Shown: positions 43,725 through 57,539 of the stretch, piece by piece
Position numbering within the stretch: position 1 is the first letter of the stretch
How the letters are laid out: each line of letters starts with the position of its first letter
Source: Dendrophyllia cribrosa
Lineage: Eukaryota > Cnidaria > Anthozoa > Scleractinia > Dendrophylliidae
Reading direction: 5' to 3'
DNA length: 64,000 nt
Assembly (NCBI GenBank): GCA_024195265.1
Contig: JAJLRJ010000014.1
Span: 26,205,181-26,269,180 of the forward strand
Translations under genes and position numbers: made by a program
The notes under the pieces: generated by a model
Told to the model about the DNA's origin: nothing
Databases searched by the model: none
What the model saw: the letters and a program-made list of their open reading frames with translations, nothing else

Positions 43725-46700
43725 AACTTAAGTGCATGCCAATAAAACTGTTGCACGGAACTAAGGAGACGAGACGATGGAAAACCTGACAAAACCCATA
43801 CAAAATCGATGCCTGTCTGGCTCAACATGTAAATAAGAAGTTGAAAAGCTCGTTAAGCAAATTTAAATGGGTAAAAATTTCGTTTTGGCCAAGTTAGTGA
43901 AAATATCAAACGCGACTCAGCTACTTGTGGCAGAGGAAGTTGAATTATATTGAGCAAGGTGACTCCAGCAATATGTCGAAATTTGCAAGGCCCCCGATAG
44001 ACTGCAAAATCGCCATTTGTCTCAGTATATCGACTGGAGTGTCGGTTTGAATGACACGCAAAACTGGCAGAAAACCCTGTGATGTCCTTGACAAAAATTA
44101 TCGGCCGTGAAATAAAGCTAGAATCTGCTGTGGGCGGGAAATCCACCGTATGTGCAAAAGTGTTCACAAAACTCTTAAACTGAACACTGCATGTTAAACT
44201 AAAAACAGAGCGAGAGTTTGCGACATTTGTAAAACAAATCCAAGGTGGCCTTTGTATGGAGGCGATTGGATAAGTTAGCTTGTTTGCTCGTCTGTTCTAG
44301 ATTTTCCCTTGTTTACTTACTACACAGAGTTAATGGACTTCCGATTTCACTTATCACTGTGGATTTATCCTACTTGGCCTGATGATGAAAATACCCGGGG
44401 CGTGAGATTCTGTGATCCGCCGTGTAAACTACACTACTAAATACGAGGCTTGAAGGCACTGGTATAGCTACAACTCCGAAACAGCGAAGCTGCGCTATGC
44501 CACTTCAGTTACTTGACCTGATAACCTGGTGTTTGTCGAACTAGTTGAAGTCTTTGTTTGTCAGTCTCAAAACGGCTCATGAGGCCACGAGGTTCGGGTT
44601 TCGTTTCGCTGTGTACTGCCTAAATAAAAATAAAAATATAAAAATTGTGTTGACGCCAGAACACTAAGGCATTGCTTACCTCGCCTGGTGCGAGTCTCGC
44701 TCACTCGTGTGTAATACTTGCCGGCACTCACGCTCGTAATCGTTTCAGATAACGTTTCACTGATTAGCTGGCGAGCCTTTCACTTCACTCGTCGTGACAA
44801 TAGGCAAATGTTTTTTGGGCGTGCTATGCTACCGGGAGATAAAAGCCCCGAGCTCAGGGGGTTTGCTTCTAAACAATGACTATACAAACAGACTGAGAAT
44901 TAGACAAAATATCAAACACAATATCGGGCCGTTCTATTACAACTAACTACCACTTGTTACGCTCCTAATTGCTTTTACTGTCATATGTAAATGATAGGAC
45001 ATAATAGAGCACGGCTTGCCATTCACCTAGCGGATTATATAATTCAATCAACCCTTCAGCTTATCAAGGCCTTTGTCCCAACACAAAAGGCCGTAATGTT
45101 AAACAACAAAAGCTTTAATGTTGTTAAGCATCCATCGTATCTAGAAGCTTTCCTATTTGCACGTTGTATCCCACTGGGAACAGTAATATACCCCAATAAA
45201 GAACAAAGGAGGACCCTTCTAAATCAAATGTCATTGCTGGTACTAATGACTCGCGCCGGCGTGCCAATGGGCCTGTTTGAATTAACATTTAAGAACCGCT
45301 ACGCCCACTGCATTATCAACCAAATTTCTACTTCTTTGAAGCCGTTACAAGCATTTTAACGGGATTAGCTAAATTACTGTAAAAACCCCGGTACGATAAG
45401 AGTACACATGCGAGATTAAAACGTGCATGGCATATCAAGAGCGAATTAACAGTTCATTCGCGATTCATCGTTTCATATTTTTGCGGGTTCTCTACATAAT
45501 CAGGATGATGACAGCCGTGAAAAATGTCTCGGGTATAAATTCTTCGGTAATTATACTATAGTGAAGAATCTTATTAACCCTGGACTTTTGTATTTGTGAA
45601 GCCAGAGAATGTTCTGCTAGTGTCGCAAACGCCTGCACGAATAACCACGATGTTTTGACGAATATCTATGTCTAGCTTTTTTGGCAAGTTTCTTACGTGA
45701 GGACAGTCCTCAGAAAGATAAATAGCCTTATCGATGACTCTAGTGAGTCATTAACGAGATTAATCGAAACAGTTCTCACACAACAAATAAAAGTTATTTC
45801 ATTCACGCATCGTCACTGAAGCGGGCGATCACGCAACATTATTTTTCACAACAAATTTCTCAAGGTGGACATTAAAACTCAAACAAGCCACATCAAACCA
45901 TGAATCATACCTGACAACCAGATTTTGATATCGAAGCAGCAGATGTGTTTCTTTCCTATATGACCTGATTCATTATAACTCAGTTCACCTACGGGAAATT
46001 TAGTGATATCCCTTGATAGCGTGATGTAGCGGCACGCGAGTGTTAATACAGCTTTTGGTGACTCAGTGCGTGTATTAGACCTGGCGTGTTAGGCATCTTT
46101 GGTGTAGGATGTGGCGTTTTTTGCATGTAGGTTGTAAAGTTGAGAGAAGAAGGGATGAATACAAGGTGGTTGTAAACAGGTGGTTTTTCTGCTAAGCTAT
46201 AAACGTCTGATTTTGTGATTGAGTGACCTTGATTTCGGATAATTACGATTACTCAGCTGAGTGAAGCTCTCCATGGCAGTTAACTGTAATGATAGGTTTC
46301 AACATGTTCAGCAATTTTCTCACAAGAGGTGTTGCTCTCGCAGTCTACTGGCATGATCGCATTTTTAATTCGTGTAATCTCGCGCGAAGTCAAACCTTAA
46401 AAAGTCGAAGTTACAATGTGAATAAAACGTCAATTGATTAAACTAATATCGAGATCCACTGACTCGGCGGGAGTCTAAGGGAACACCATAATAACGTTTA
46501 ATTCATAAAGATATATTTAACTATGTGATTAGAACATCTCAAAATAAGGAAGGCTATCGATTCGTTTTAATTCAAGCCGGGTCAGTCGACAGGCGATTTA
46601 CGTTTCAACTCTGGCTGTTACTTCCCAAACCCAGCTAATTGTCCACTGTCAGAAATCACCGCATGTAGCCTTGCTAATTACATTATGAGGAAACTGATTT

Positions 46701-49450
46701 CCTACTCTTGTATTTATATTTTGACTTCTTATTATGATACATGAAATAATACTACGAATGTGATACGTTTTGTTTCCGTGATCTTTTAAAATTGACTTCC
46801 CGTGGTCTTGACTCTAATGAATGAGAGATTATACAAGACTGGGCGCCCGCTTAGCGGGCCTTCCAATTATACTTTTTCTTCCCTATTTCTCGCGCCACGT
46901 GTGATTTTGTTTCGCACCCTTGGTGATTTTCAAAAGGCTCCTGTCAACTGCTGACTACATACCTACAAAGGCAAGTGCATATTTTTCTTTCCCCGTTAAT
47001 CGCAAATTTTCTGAAGATGCCACACCAAGAATCAGAATTATTTCTCACTTGTTCTACATGGGTGGTAAATTGCTCAAAGACCCGAGCGCCTTCACTGACT
47101 CAGTGGAAGTAATCTCAGACAATTTGTTTCATTACTTTGTAATATATTTCCATCCTTCTATTTCGGTGCCAGAATAGTTTGTTATTAAAGTGGTCTTGGC
47201 AGGATTATAAAAGAATGTAAAGTTTAATGAGAAAAATAAGTGCCATTATTGCATTAGCATGCGGCGAAAAGAAATTTAAATTTGATCACGGAGACCCGCT
47301 ATTTATTTATATATATACCAGGCCGTTATACATAACGGTATCCTTGTATCATTGGGTATAACGAGAACAGGATTAATGCGCTCAGCACAAAAGCACGGAA
47401 ATTCAAATTGAAGGGATAAAAAAAGAAATGATTACAACACTGCGGGTGTACACCTTGGGCGAGGAAAACACTTAAAAAAGCGGTTTGGGTTTTTCGTCAT
47501 AGGGACTCATTTGCATATTTGCGGTTTGGAGTTTAATATACTTTGTTCATGAGAGCTGATTTCGCGCGAAATCACCAGGGTCGGCAAAAGCTTAAAAGCT
47601 AATACTTATTTCTCAAACCCACACTATTAAATATATATAATCTGAACTTAAATTTCCCGATTTTCGAATTCTGCGAATGAAACGCATTGATCGAGAAGTT
47701 TTCTGCTTTCTGTAACTTTAATCCTAATTTACTTTGTACAAAAAGATTGAAATGTTTATTTTTAAAAAACCAGATTGGCTTCTTTGATTCTCGGAGACAA
47801 GATAACACACATGTGTTTCAAAAGGAAAATGATCCCTTATAATTAGCTTAAAAACACAGCTGATTACATTTTGTTGCAAAAGAATTAAAGTCCTTGAGTT
47901 CTAACAAACTGCATAAAGTTGGTGGTTGTTTCATTTTAATTGAAGATAGATTTTTTTTTTCGTGTCTCATTCCTGTGAGTTATTGATAGATATTCAAATA
48001 AGTACATGACACCGTGATAAATAGAAAGATAGTTAACAATAGTGGTCTCGGATCAAGTACAAAGACGTCCGTAAGGCACTTAATCAATAAAATAAGTGAT
48101 TTTCTATCAGCTAAATCAATACTATTGAGAAAGGAAGCAACAAATTTTCCCCATGAAAGCCAGCAACTCTAAGTCGCGCAAAGGCGATTTAACATGCAAT
48201 GTTTTTCACGAAAGCAAACAACAGAGTTTTCTGTGGCATCAGATAACTCACAGCAAATACGATAAGCATACACATCCGAGACGACACAGCTAATATGCTC
48301 GGTATATCTGCCAGCGTGTATTGCAACGATGTCGGGCTATGATAGGATGTTTTAGATCGGCACGCGTCACGCGCCGAACATTCTGGCGAGATCAGCAATG
48401 AGATTACGCCGAGGCAATGACCTTGTAGATAGTTTTGCTTCCACAAGAAACATCCAGTTGGTTGTGGCACTAAGATAACGAATCGCAATAAAATACATAT
48501 TAAAATTAATACTTACGGAAAATGAAGATTAAATAAGACCTTGAACACGCAGATGAATAGACTAGGGGTAGCTAAAACGATCTCGACCGCGGGACAATCC
48601 AGAGTCGTTGACGGTCACAGTTGCACTGGCTCGTTTCCGTAGCCGTTTTAAACACATCTAGTTTTGAATAGGAGTGATGGACTATTAAAAGGAAATATCT
48701 CCTTAAATAATGCGCAAGAGGGTCGTTTTCGACGCGGCTTATATTGATTCGACATGCACTTCCCGTTCAAAGAGCCATGCAAACCGAAACGCCCTACAAG
48801 AATCACTTTTCTTGTTGTTTAAGATTGTTTTGAGATTAAGGTGACGGTGATCTATTGCTTCGAGGTCTTAAGATAACTTCAATAGCGCGATAATATCGCT
48901 GAACAGCCTCAGTCTCGGTAGTATCTTGTCACGAGTGATGTTGTCTGAGAATGAATTGAGTTAAATGGCGTGGGAAGATGCGCCTTGTCGGTCAATATCG
49001 CACATATCGCACAATAACATAGACGTCACCGACCTGGTTGTTTTTCTCTCAAGGTCGAGTGGTTGTTGTTATACTGCGCTCTGTTTATTAACCCCTTACC
49101 TTCTAAGAATGACCAAAGTAGGAATTTAACAATTGTTCTATATTAGATTTTACCTGGGAAAAATTGAAAAGCCAACTTAAATGCAGAACGGCATCCATTA
49201 AAGTACTTCGGCCGGCAGCAGCATTTTCAAAACAACTGGTTTTTCTTTTTCACAAAACACTTTAGTAGTTTTTTTAGTCCAAAGTTAATGCCAAAAACTT
49301 TTGACGCTGAAAGGAATGCTACATCGCTTCTGACACACAGTATATGGATCAGGAGTATAAAACGGAAGTACCCCAAACGTTAACTGAAAATATACCTTAC
49401 AAGAATAGTCATATCGAAAGGTATTATTCTTACCGTATGAGACTCACGCG
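43725..49450. other. no gene seen
   Basis: About 5.7 kb of AT-rich sequence without tandem arrays or element ends. The longest ATG frame (44991-45359, 122 codons) has no recognisable domain and no supporting context. Confidence 0.4.
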
Positions 49451-49455
49451 GTGTA

Positions 49456-49822
49456 GAGTGCCAAAAATGAAAATTCAAGAAAAATCCCAAATTTCATTTT
49501 GTAAAATATTGAAAAACAAATGGTACCATGCAAAAGTACTGCTGAAGAGGTTTCATATGAATGGTCACACCATAGGATTTCATCAACAGACTCAAAAGTT
49601 AGAACAAATGGTACCATGCAAAAGTACTGCTGAAGAGGTTTCATTTGAATGGTCACACCATAGGATTTCATCAACAGACTCAAAAGTTAGAACAAATGGT
49701 ACCATGCAAAAGTACTGCTGAAGAGGTTTCATTTAAATGGTCACACTATAGGATTTCGTCGACAGACTCAAAAGTTAGAACTACACTACATGTCTCCATA
49801 ATTTACTCTGGGAGGGAAAGGG
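49456..49822 (-). mobile_element. CCCTTT-type TTAA element with three 88-bp units
   Basis: The right end ACTCTGGGAGGGAAAGGG meets TTAA at 49823-49826. The left end is eroded but starts within GAGTGCCAAAAATGAAAATT. Three units are spaced exactly 88 bases (TACCATG at 49524, 49612, 49700). The 125- and 89-codon frames here read through the units in two frames and are not genes. Confidence 0.8.
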
Positions 49823-49829
49823 TTAATGG

Positions 49830-51620
49830 TGACCAACACAAAAAAATGAAAGTAAAACAAAAAATAAAGAGTAAAAAAACAACAACAGAAAATCAAAAAG
49901 AAAATTGTATTTGATTTCATGTTTAGAATAGAAAAGTGTGAAGTGCCATGAAAAGTGGCCCTTCCTTTGGATCATGTGATCTGGATTTGGCTGCGTTTTT
50001 ATTTTACTAGCTTTTATATATACTAATCCCACTGAATTACCTGCTAAGTGTACTGGTGTAGTTACTGTTAATAAGAAGAGAGAAAGAGCAATATTTTACA
50101 AAATATTACTACTACCAATTCATTACTGATGTGAAGAACAAATTGTTTTGTGATACAGTTAAATTTGGATCTGGGTATTATCTAACTGCGAGAGCAAATA
50201 TTTATGACTGAAGCTCGATATAACATCCGATATACCACATGCAAGGTTGTATTACGTACTTTGTTACTTTTCATTTCGTTTTTTGCTGCTAAATCAACGA
50301 TAGAAGAAGAGCAAGAGTTTTTCCTTTTTAGTTAGGATAAGTGAAAAACAAATTTAGAAATCCAAGAAAAGAGAGTTTTTTATGACACCATGACGTCATC
50401 AATTCAAAATACTTATTGTATCACTCTTGTTTCGGTCTAAAAATACTAAAAAAACTAAAGCGATTCAAATGTATTACAAATTAGAATTCTGTTGAGATGG
50501 AAAATGGTTCCTGCCTCAATGCAATTGTTATCGATTGAAACAAAAGATATAAACATAAATAAGTATCGCATTCCTGCAGCCTGAGTGATATTTGCGTTTT
50601 GTTTTTCTTTTGGTTTTTGTCCTCAGCACTTAAGCTTGAGAAGAAAACTGAAAAAATCTTCAGCAACCAGATTGCACGCAACAGTCTACAAGAACTTAAA
50701 CGTTTCAATCTTTGCCCGCATCCTTCACTTAGATTATTCTTTTATTGAATTGTCTAGAATCTTCCCTGGTCAGTGGACCAAGTTCACATACTCTTTTCTA
50801 AGTGGTACGGCTGAGTTGCACTTAGTTACGCGCCAACATTCTTGTCAAGCGTAAAGGAAGTCGCCAGTTTCTCACGAGCGCGGTATATGTGACGCACAAG
50901 TCATAATAGTGTACTCGAAACCACTCGATCGCCCAAAGCCGATATTTTTTCTTGACGAAAGCAGCTATTTTAAAACAAAACCAGTAAACAAGGGTGAGTA
51001 AGCAAAAACCCTCAGATACGTATATAACTTTTTGATATCAATATCAATTAGCTGGTGAAAAATAATTGCGAATAGAGATGGAGCAGATAATATCTGTAGT
51101 CCGTGTTCACAAAGTTCAGTGCAGTGGGACGGACAGAAGCGTGACAGCCGGACCCACTGAAAGTGGAGGGCAATTAGCCATTGTTGTTTGATCACGAATT
51201 GAGAATTTGACAGTTTCAAGGTTTCTTCTTCAGATCATCGCCATCTTATTTGCCCCGTTTGATGTGATATTACTCCTCGGCGACACAGCTTCATAAAATC
51301 ACATGACACTTGGATTAAGTCATGAAACCGATAGAGCAATCATATAATTAGCATTGTGTATTTCAAGGCATCAGTCACGAATCAGGATTTTTCAATTTCC
51401 TGGCTTAAATACCAATTTAACGATGCTGTTGTTAATTATTTCAGCATTAAAGAAAATGACACTAAGAAAAAAGGTCCTAATGAATAATTTCACCGAGACG
51501 GTCCACATCGCAGTGTTTATGCTTTGTGACGAAGTGAAGTCGAATAGCGTTTAAAACTTGTTTTGACCACAACACCTCAAGGGCAATACTTGAAATCCTT
51601 TTAGTGGTTAACTAATTGGC
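49830..51620. other. no gene seen
   Basis: AT-rich sequence with chance frames of up to 89 codons. No splice-bounded or recognisable coding content. Confidence 0.4.
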
Positions 51621-51639
51621 ATAGATCCACTTTCCTTGG

Positions 51640-53125
51640 CTTTTTATTCAAATGAACCCCGCCTTTTACCTCTTGAGTCAACTATTAGTCTTGCAATGTT
51701 CTATCTCTTGAAGCGTGAGTCAAATTTGTTTCATTTTAATGAAAGCTGTCGTTGACTATCTTTCCCTATGTTCCCCTTAAGTCAACCATTAGTTGTGCAA
51801 CGTTGCTCTATCTAATAAATAAATAAATAAAGTATCTATCTCTTGAGACTGGGTTCAAACGTTGTTCTGTCTCTTGAGGCGTGTGTAAAATTCATTTCAT
51901 GGAACATTTTAACGAAAGCTGTTGTTGACTATTTTTGTCCATTTTCCATTGAGTCAACTATTAGTTGTGAAACATTGTTCTTTCTCTTGAGACTACGTTG
52001 TTCTATCAATTGAGACCGTGTTTAAACGTTGTTCTATCTCTTAAGGCGTGTGTAAAATTCGTTTCATAGAGTGAGCATTTTAATGAAAGCTGTTGTTGAC
52101 TATTTTTGTCTATTTTCCATTGAGTCAACTATTAGTTGTGAAACGTTCTATCTCTTGAGACTACGTTGTTCTTTCCAGTCTTGAGACCGTGTTTAAACGT
52201 TGTTGTCTCTTGAGGCATGTGTAAAATTCGTTTCATAGAGTTAACATTTTAATGAAAGCTGTTGTTGACTATTTTTGTGTATTTTCCCCTTAAGTCAGCC
52301 TTTAATTAAGCAACGTTGTTCTATCTCTTGAGACTGTGTGTAAACGTTCTATCCAGTTTTAAACGTTGTTCTGTCCCTTGAGGCATGTGCAATATTCGTT
52401 TCATAGAGTTAACATTTTAATGAAAGCTGTTGTTGACAATTTTTGTCTATTTTCCCCTTAAGTCAGCCATTAATTAAGCAACGTTGTTCTATCTCTTGAG
52501 ATTGTGTTTAAACGTTGTTCTATCCAGTTTTAAACGTTGTTCTGTCTCTTGAGGCATGTGCAATATTCGTTTCATAGAGTTAACATTTTAATGAAAGCTG
52601 TTGTTGACAATTTTTGCCTATTTTCCCCTTAAGTCAGCCATTAATTAAGCAACGTTGTTCGATCTCTTGAGACTGTTTAAACGTTGTTGTGTCCCTTAAG
52701 GCATGTGCAATATTCGTTTCATAGAGTTAACATTTTAATGAAAGCTGTTGTTGACTATTTTTGTCTATTTTCCCCTTAAGTCAGCCATTAATTAAGCAAC
52801 GTTGTTCTATCTCTTGAGACTGTTTAAACGTTGTTCTGTCCCTTGAGGCATGTGCAATATTCGTTTCATAGAGTTAACATTGTAATGAAAGCTGTTGTTA
52901 ACTATTATTTTTTTGTCTATTTTCCCATTGAGTCAGCCATTACTGAATTAAGCAACGTTGTTCTATCATTTGAGACTGTGTTTAAACGTTGTTCTATCCA
53001 GTTTTAAACGTTGTTCTATCCCTTGAGGCATGTGCAATATTCGTTTCATAGAGTTAACAATGAAAGCTGTTGTTGATTATCATTTTTTGTCCGTTTTCCC
53101 ACTGAGTCAGCCATTAGTTAAGCAA
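51640..53125. repeat. 147-180-bp tandem array, about nine copies
   Basis: The unit contains TTGAGGCATGTGCAATATTC, GTTTCATAGAGTTAACATTT, TAATGAAAGCTGTTGTTGAC, TTTTCCCCTTAAGTCAGCC and ACGTTGTTCTATCTCTTGAG. GGCATGT positions 52215, 52383, 52554, 52701, 52848 and 53028 give periods of 168, 171, 147, 147 and 180. The 147-base form lacks a sub-repeat of TTTAAACGTTGTTCTATCCA. Copies before 52200 are more diverged. An (AAAT)n run sits at 51816-51831. Confidence 0.9.
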
Positions 53126-53534
53126 CTTTGTCAGTGTGTCTATAAATTTAGTAAAAACGAATAACCACTTTTAGTTGGATGAATGTATAAATGAATGAAT
53201 ATTCTAGCTACATATAACACATGCCAGATGGGACACAAAATAAATTGTAAGTCATAAAAAGAATAAAAATTTTGGTAGAAAGTTGTGGGCGACTGACAGT
53301 AAACTGTTAGATAATTTGTAAGGATTTCGTTTCATGGCCTGGTGACATGCAAACACATGCCACTTTAGCAAAAACACTATTGAGATTCATGCATTCATTT
53401 TTTCCAAAGACACATTGTTAATCCTCATGTCACAAATTAAAATTATGAAAAAATTGACCGAAAACATTTGTTAGTGAAGGGGAAAGTTTATTGGATTAAG
53501 AGACAATTAACGTGTTTCTAAATTTGGTACTAAT

Positions 53535-53660
53535 CAATCGTGCTACTGTTTATTATACTGCGAACGCAAGTGGTATTTACCTTATAGCCTGTGGATGAAA
53601 ATCTAAAAGTGTGACTTTTAAAATGAAAGCTATTGAGCAGTCATTTAATTTTAAACAATT
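53535..53660 (-). repeat. single diverged 104-bp family unit
   Basis: CTGTTTATTATACTGCGAAC, CTGTGGATGAAAATCTAAAA and AAAATGAAAGCTATTGAGCA follow the order of a reversed 104-bp unit. Confidence 0.5.
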
Positions 53661-53702
53661 ACCAAGAAAACTAGAGATTTCGTTGCTAATTTTTAAAATT
53701 AT

Positions 53703-54102
53703 AAAGGGACACTGTCCCGGCGGCTGATTTATCGTGTTTTCATGATTATGGCCAAGAGCTTGCTTTAAGCTCACTTTATTATCTTGAAATAGGCAAAAAA
53801 AATGGCGAAAATTGATGAAAGCAAAGAAATATTACCTAAGGAGACAAAATAACGGAGAAAAACAGTAAAACTCCACAAGAATGGAAAATTTGATTTCTCT
53901 ACCGCCTGTCACCGAATGAAATTTGATGAACTGTAATCCACTTCCATCCTCGTAATGCTGCACTTTATCTCCAAACTTCTGCTTCTGTTTTGCTCTATAG
54001 AGTCTTTTTATCTTACTTAGTTGTATATTTGGTGGCATTTGGCGATTATACATGGATATTAGGTAAGCAATATTTTGTTATTTTGGCTGGACAGTGTTCC
54101 TT
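53703..54102. mobile_element. AAGGGACACTGTCC inverted-repeat MITE, about 400 bp
   Basis: The ends AAAGGGACACTGTCC and GGACAGTGTTCCTT are inverted. The interior has ATCGTGTTTTCATGATTATG, TTATTATCTTGAAATAGG, CCACTTCCATCCTCG and TTTGGTGGCATTTGGCG, shared in the opposite orientation with 54921-55270 and 63575-63946. The target duplication is not clear. Minus-strand frames of 65-73 codons inside are not considered genes. Confidence 0.75.
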
Positions 54103-54920
54103 GAAAGCATTCTTCGAGGTAAGATGGCCGTAAAATTGTTACCAAATGCCAACTCGTAAATTCTAATTCCAGGATAAGCATCTTTAATAAAAAAATTCGG
54201 TAAACCACGAGAGGAACTTAATTGTAATAATGAACAAAATTCTTTTTACACACTGATAAGATCAAAGTTTTAAAATACTTCCACTTAATTAAATGTCAAA
54301 AGTGTGTTATTGAAAAGTCGCTAATAAATTATTTCTGGAAAATAAATACTATTATTACTTACTTAAAGATATCAAACTCAGCGAATAAAATTAGTTATAT
54401 AGCGGTAGAAAACGCATGTATAAAAGTATGACAATTAAATGACTTATTCATTCAGAATACGTAAACTAGATTTAAGTTTCCTAGTGTGTTCTCTTTTGCA
54501 CTTCCTCGCTTCGAGAGTTAGAAGGTTTAATGTTTAGTCCTATCAAGCAGACATGTGTAAGACCGCACCAACACACGTGTAAGAGTTATAAATACGTTAC
54601 TCGACTTGAATCCATAATTTCTTTCTGTTATTTGTTAAATTAGTTTACAGCTTTTTAAGGAAAATGTTCAGATCGCACGTAATTTTAAGCGCTAATAACC
54701 GCACGGTGTGCAGGATTTCAAAGCAAGAAAACAACAAACCGAAACAATTTTAAGTTTCTTATCTTTTATCTGGCGCCAACTGCGGCCATTTCAAAACGTT
54801 CGGAACTTTTAAAAAGCAAAATCTTTTTTACTACCAGACACATATAATTGCTGATCAGACAAACGAAACAAAAGCAGGAACAGCAGCTGTACCTGAAGAT
54901 CCGAACAAGCTTAAAGTAAT

Positions 54921-55270
54921 CGTCCCGCCGAAATAACTAAATTTCGGTTATGTTATTTCCACGTTATATCGCCAAATGCCACCAAATATACATTTTAATT
55001 GGATGAAAAGATTCTATAGAGCAAAACAGAAGCAGTAGTTTGGAGATAAAGTGCAGGACTGCGAGGATAGAAGTGGATTACAGTTCATCAAATTTGATTT
55101 CGTGCCAGGCGGTCAAGAAATCAAAATTGGCATTCTTGTGGAATTTTGACTCTTATTTTGTCTTCGTCTTTAGTTAATATTTCTTTGTTTTCATCACTTT
55201 TGGCGATTTTTATTTCGTATTTCAAGATAATAAAGTAAGCTTCTGGCCACAATCATGAAAACACGATATA
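54921..55270. mobile_element. truncated AAGGGACACTGTCC-family MITE
   Basis: The interior matches 53703-54102 in reverse: GCCAAATGCCACCAAATATA, AGAAGTGGATTACAGTTCAT and AATCATGAAAACACGATAT. The terminal repeats are missing at both ends. Confidence 0.7.
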
Positions 55271-55789
55271 GACCATTCAAGTCAAAGTCCAAATCAACCT
55301 TCTAGAAAAAATCGGACACCATAGATTTTATCCATATTATACGACTCAATATTTACCTCTGAGAGTGAAAATCGAAAGGTTAAAATTGTTTATAATTCGC
55401 ATTGAGTTATTCTACACTAGATTGCCAACTTTGATAGAGAAAACCGCCAAGTTGTTTAAAAGGAATTTGTTTATAGAAATGTACTTCCAGTGGTATGAAG
55501 CAGGCTCAGATAGAGACAAAGACAGCATACAACGTATAAAAGAAAAAAAACCTTTCTTCTTTGAACTTATGCTGATGTGTAGTATTAACATTACTGAACC
55601 AAACCCATTCTATAGTTGTTCTTGTCGTTTTGAACCTAAACATGTAGAAACTTATTAGGGACACTTTGCTAAAATTGAAGCTTTTCACTGAATTTTGGCT
55701 CTAGCTGCAGAGATAATACGAATTAGACTCAATCAATCATATTCCCGCTCTACATACATTGCTCCTCCCCATAGAGTATTGGAGAAGTA

Positions 55790-55876
55790 TAGTATCTTCT
55801 GATAGTAGTGATTTCATTCCCAGAGTCATTTATTTTTTTATTTATTTTTGTCACTCTTGGGAGTAAAAGGGGGAAA
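55790..55876 (+). mobile_element. short deletion derivative of a CCCTTT element
   Basis: ATTCCCAGAGTCA on the left and GTCACTCTTGGGAGTAAAAG on the right are the two ends of the CCCTTT family with the whole minisatellite core replaced by an ATTT-rich spacer. Confidence 0.45.
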
Positions 55877-56298
55877 GGTGATCTCTTTCTACAATGATGT
55901 CTGTTTATGCACAGACAATTCACATGCACCTTTTGTGCATCTTACAAGTGCGGAATACCCGCGTTTACCAAAAGGAGAGAGGTAAAATCTCGAAAATCTT
56001 AATCACAGAAGATTTAGTGACTCAGTCGAAAAAGCCGCTATTGCAGATACCATATTGCAGTTCCCAGAGTATCCGTTATAACGGAACGTAACCGAAACTG
56101 TTTGAAACGGAAGAGCTCAGTGCTTGCCAAGAGTCAGTTTTACACTGAACACCTTTAAAATTACCAAATTTACCAAAATACCCTTGATGAAACTACTTTA
56201 TGGACTGAAAAGCCATCTATGTTTTTTTTAAAATCCTATTAATGCCAGACAGTATACGAAAAACTAAACTTTCCGTGTAATGATACCGCTCAAGGTAA

Positions 56299-56682
56299 AG
56301 GGAAACTGTCACCTATTTTTAGTATCACTTTGAAAAGCCAAAAAACATATTTGTTTCAATGGAAACCTCAAAATAACGGTCCAGTTTTGTTAACAAAAAC
56401 TCAACCAGTGCACAGAAACTAGTATTCGTTATCTTTGGCTGCGGATGGCCAGGATGGAAATGGATTGCAACTTGAAAAAATTGGCCAATTTTTTCAAGTT
56501 CCTCCCAAGAGTCGTGGAAAAATCGCAGAAAAACTTATTATGGTTTGTTCTTCCTTGAAGAAATCACTTGATATTATCTTCTTGGTGTTCTAAAAGCAAT
56601 TTTATGTTTGAGCAAAGGTACTTTGTCAACTATTTAGAGTATTGTGATCAAAACACAGCAAAATCTGCGTGACAATGCCCCT
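56299..56682. mobile_element. AGGGGC-type MITE, about 384 bp
   Basis: The ends AGGGAAACTGTCACC and (right) GTGACAATGCCCCT are inverted. TTAA follows on the right (56683-56686) and a mutated GTAA precedes on the left. The interior shares CTTGAAAAAATTGGCCAATT, GGCCAGGATGGAAATGGATT and TCACTTGATATTATCTTC with 23126-23504 in the opposite orientation. Length and ends agree with that copy (379 bp). Confidence 0.75.
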
Positions 56683-57539
56683 TTAAAATACAGTCGAATA
56701 CCATTCATTTCCAAAACCTGACTCCGAGACTACTAGCAACCGATATTAGGATTCTTATGAGGACGCATGTTAAAAATGGACATGATTGAAACGTATAATG
56801 ATAAACTTATCTTGAGATCTGTCCAGAAGTTTCGTTTGAGAATTCGGTCATTCTTTTTATTTTGCATATTTGTTATGTAGCATAATAGTATACTATTGAC
56901 TGTCAGTGTATTCACATTCAACTAAGTCGCTGGTTAAGTTTGAGCTTAATGACGATAGACAGAATGGTACAATTTATCCATGGCCATCTAGGACGTGAAT
57001 GAATAACCTGAACTTCAAAGGTATCAAAGGTTTTGTCCTTAACCAATCACTTTACTCGAGGAATCTTCACAATAATTACTCTAAAAAGGAAACAAGTCAT
57101 AATTGGAGGTCTTCCAAAATTTCCCTGTTTGGTTTGAGGGTAAAAGTTTCGAAGGGGTTGACATGGTAGCACGAGTAATCCCGGCACGATGATGCCTACT
57201 CCAGGGTTATATCGCGGAGAACAGTTAACTCTACGCTTTCTGATTATACTTTACTTACTAAGGTTAATACAAGCAAACAGTCCCCCCCCCTCTCTTTGAC
57301 CAAAACAAACATACTATACACTGGAAGATAGAGAAAAAAACTGAAAATAATTGGGAAATAGAGGAACGTTTTTTTTCACTGGGTACATTAACTTGCGGCT
57401 CCGCTGTACCAGTTGTTGGCCTCAATGAAAAGAAATGGTTAATTAATTATGTAATTATATCCACATATTACCACTGAATTCAATCTTGGACAATATATTT
57501 CCTTTGGAGTTGTATAATCATCGTTTTAAATTTTTAGTT

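Noticed and set aside
44991..45359. 122-codon ATG frame on the plus strand
   Set aside because: No recognisable domain, no splice or promoter context, and no paralogue in the window. A frame of this length is expected by chance in 64 kb on six frames.
49344..49914. Open frames of 125 and 89 codons with a repeated EEVSFEWSHHRISSTDSK-like peptide
   Set aside because: They translate the 88-bp internal repeat of a non-autonomous element. Similar frames appear on both strands and at every copy (25, 31, 32 kb). Because 88 is not a multiple of three, the frame shifts from unit to unit.
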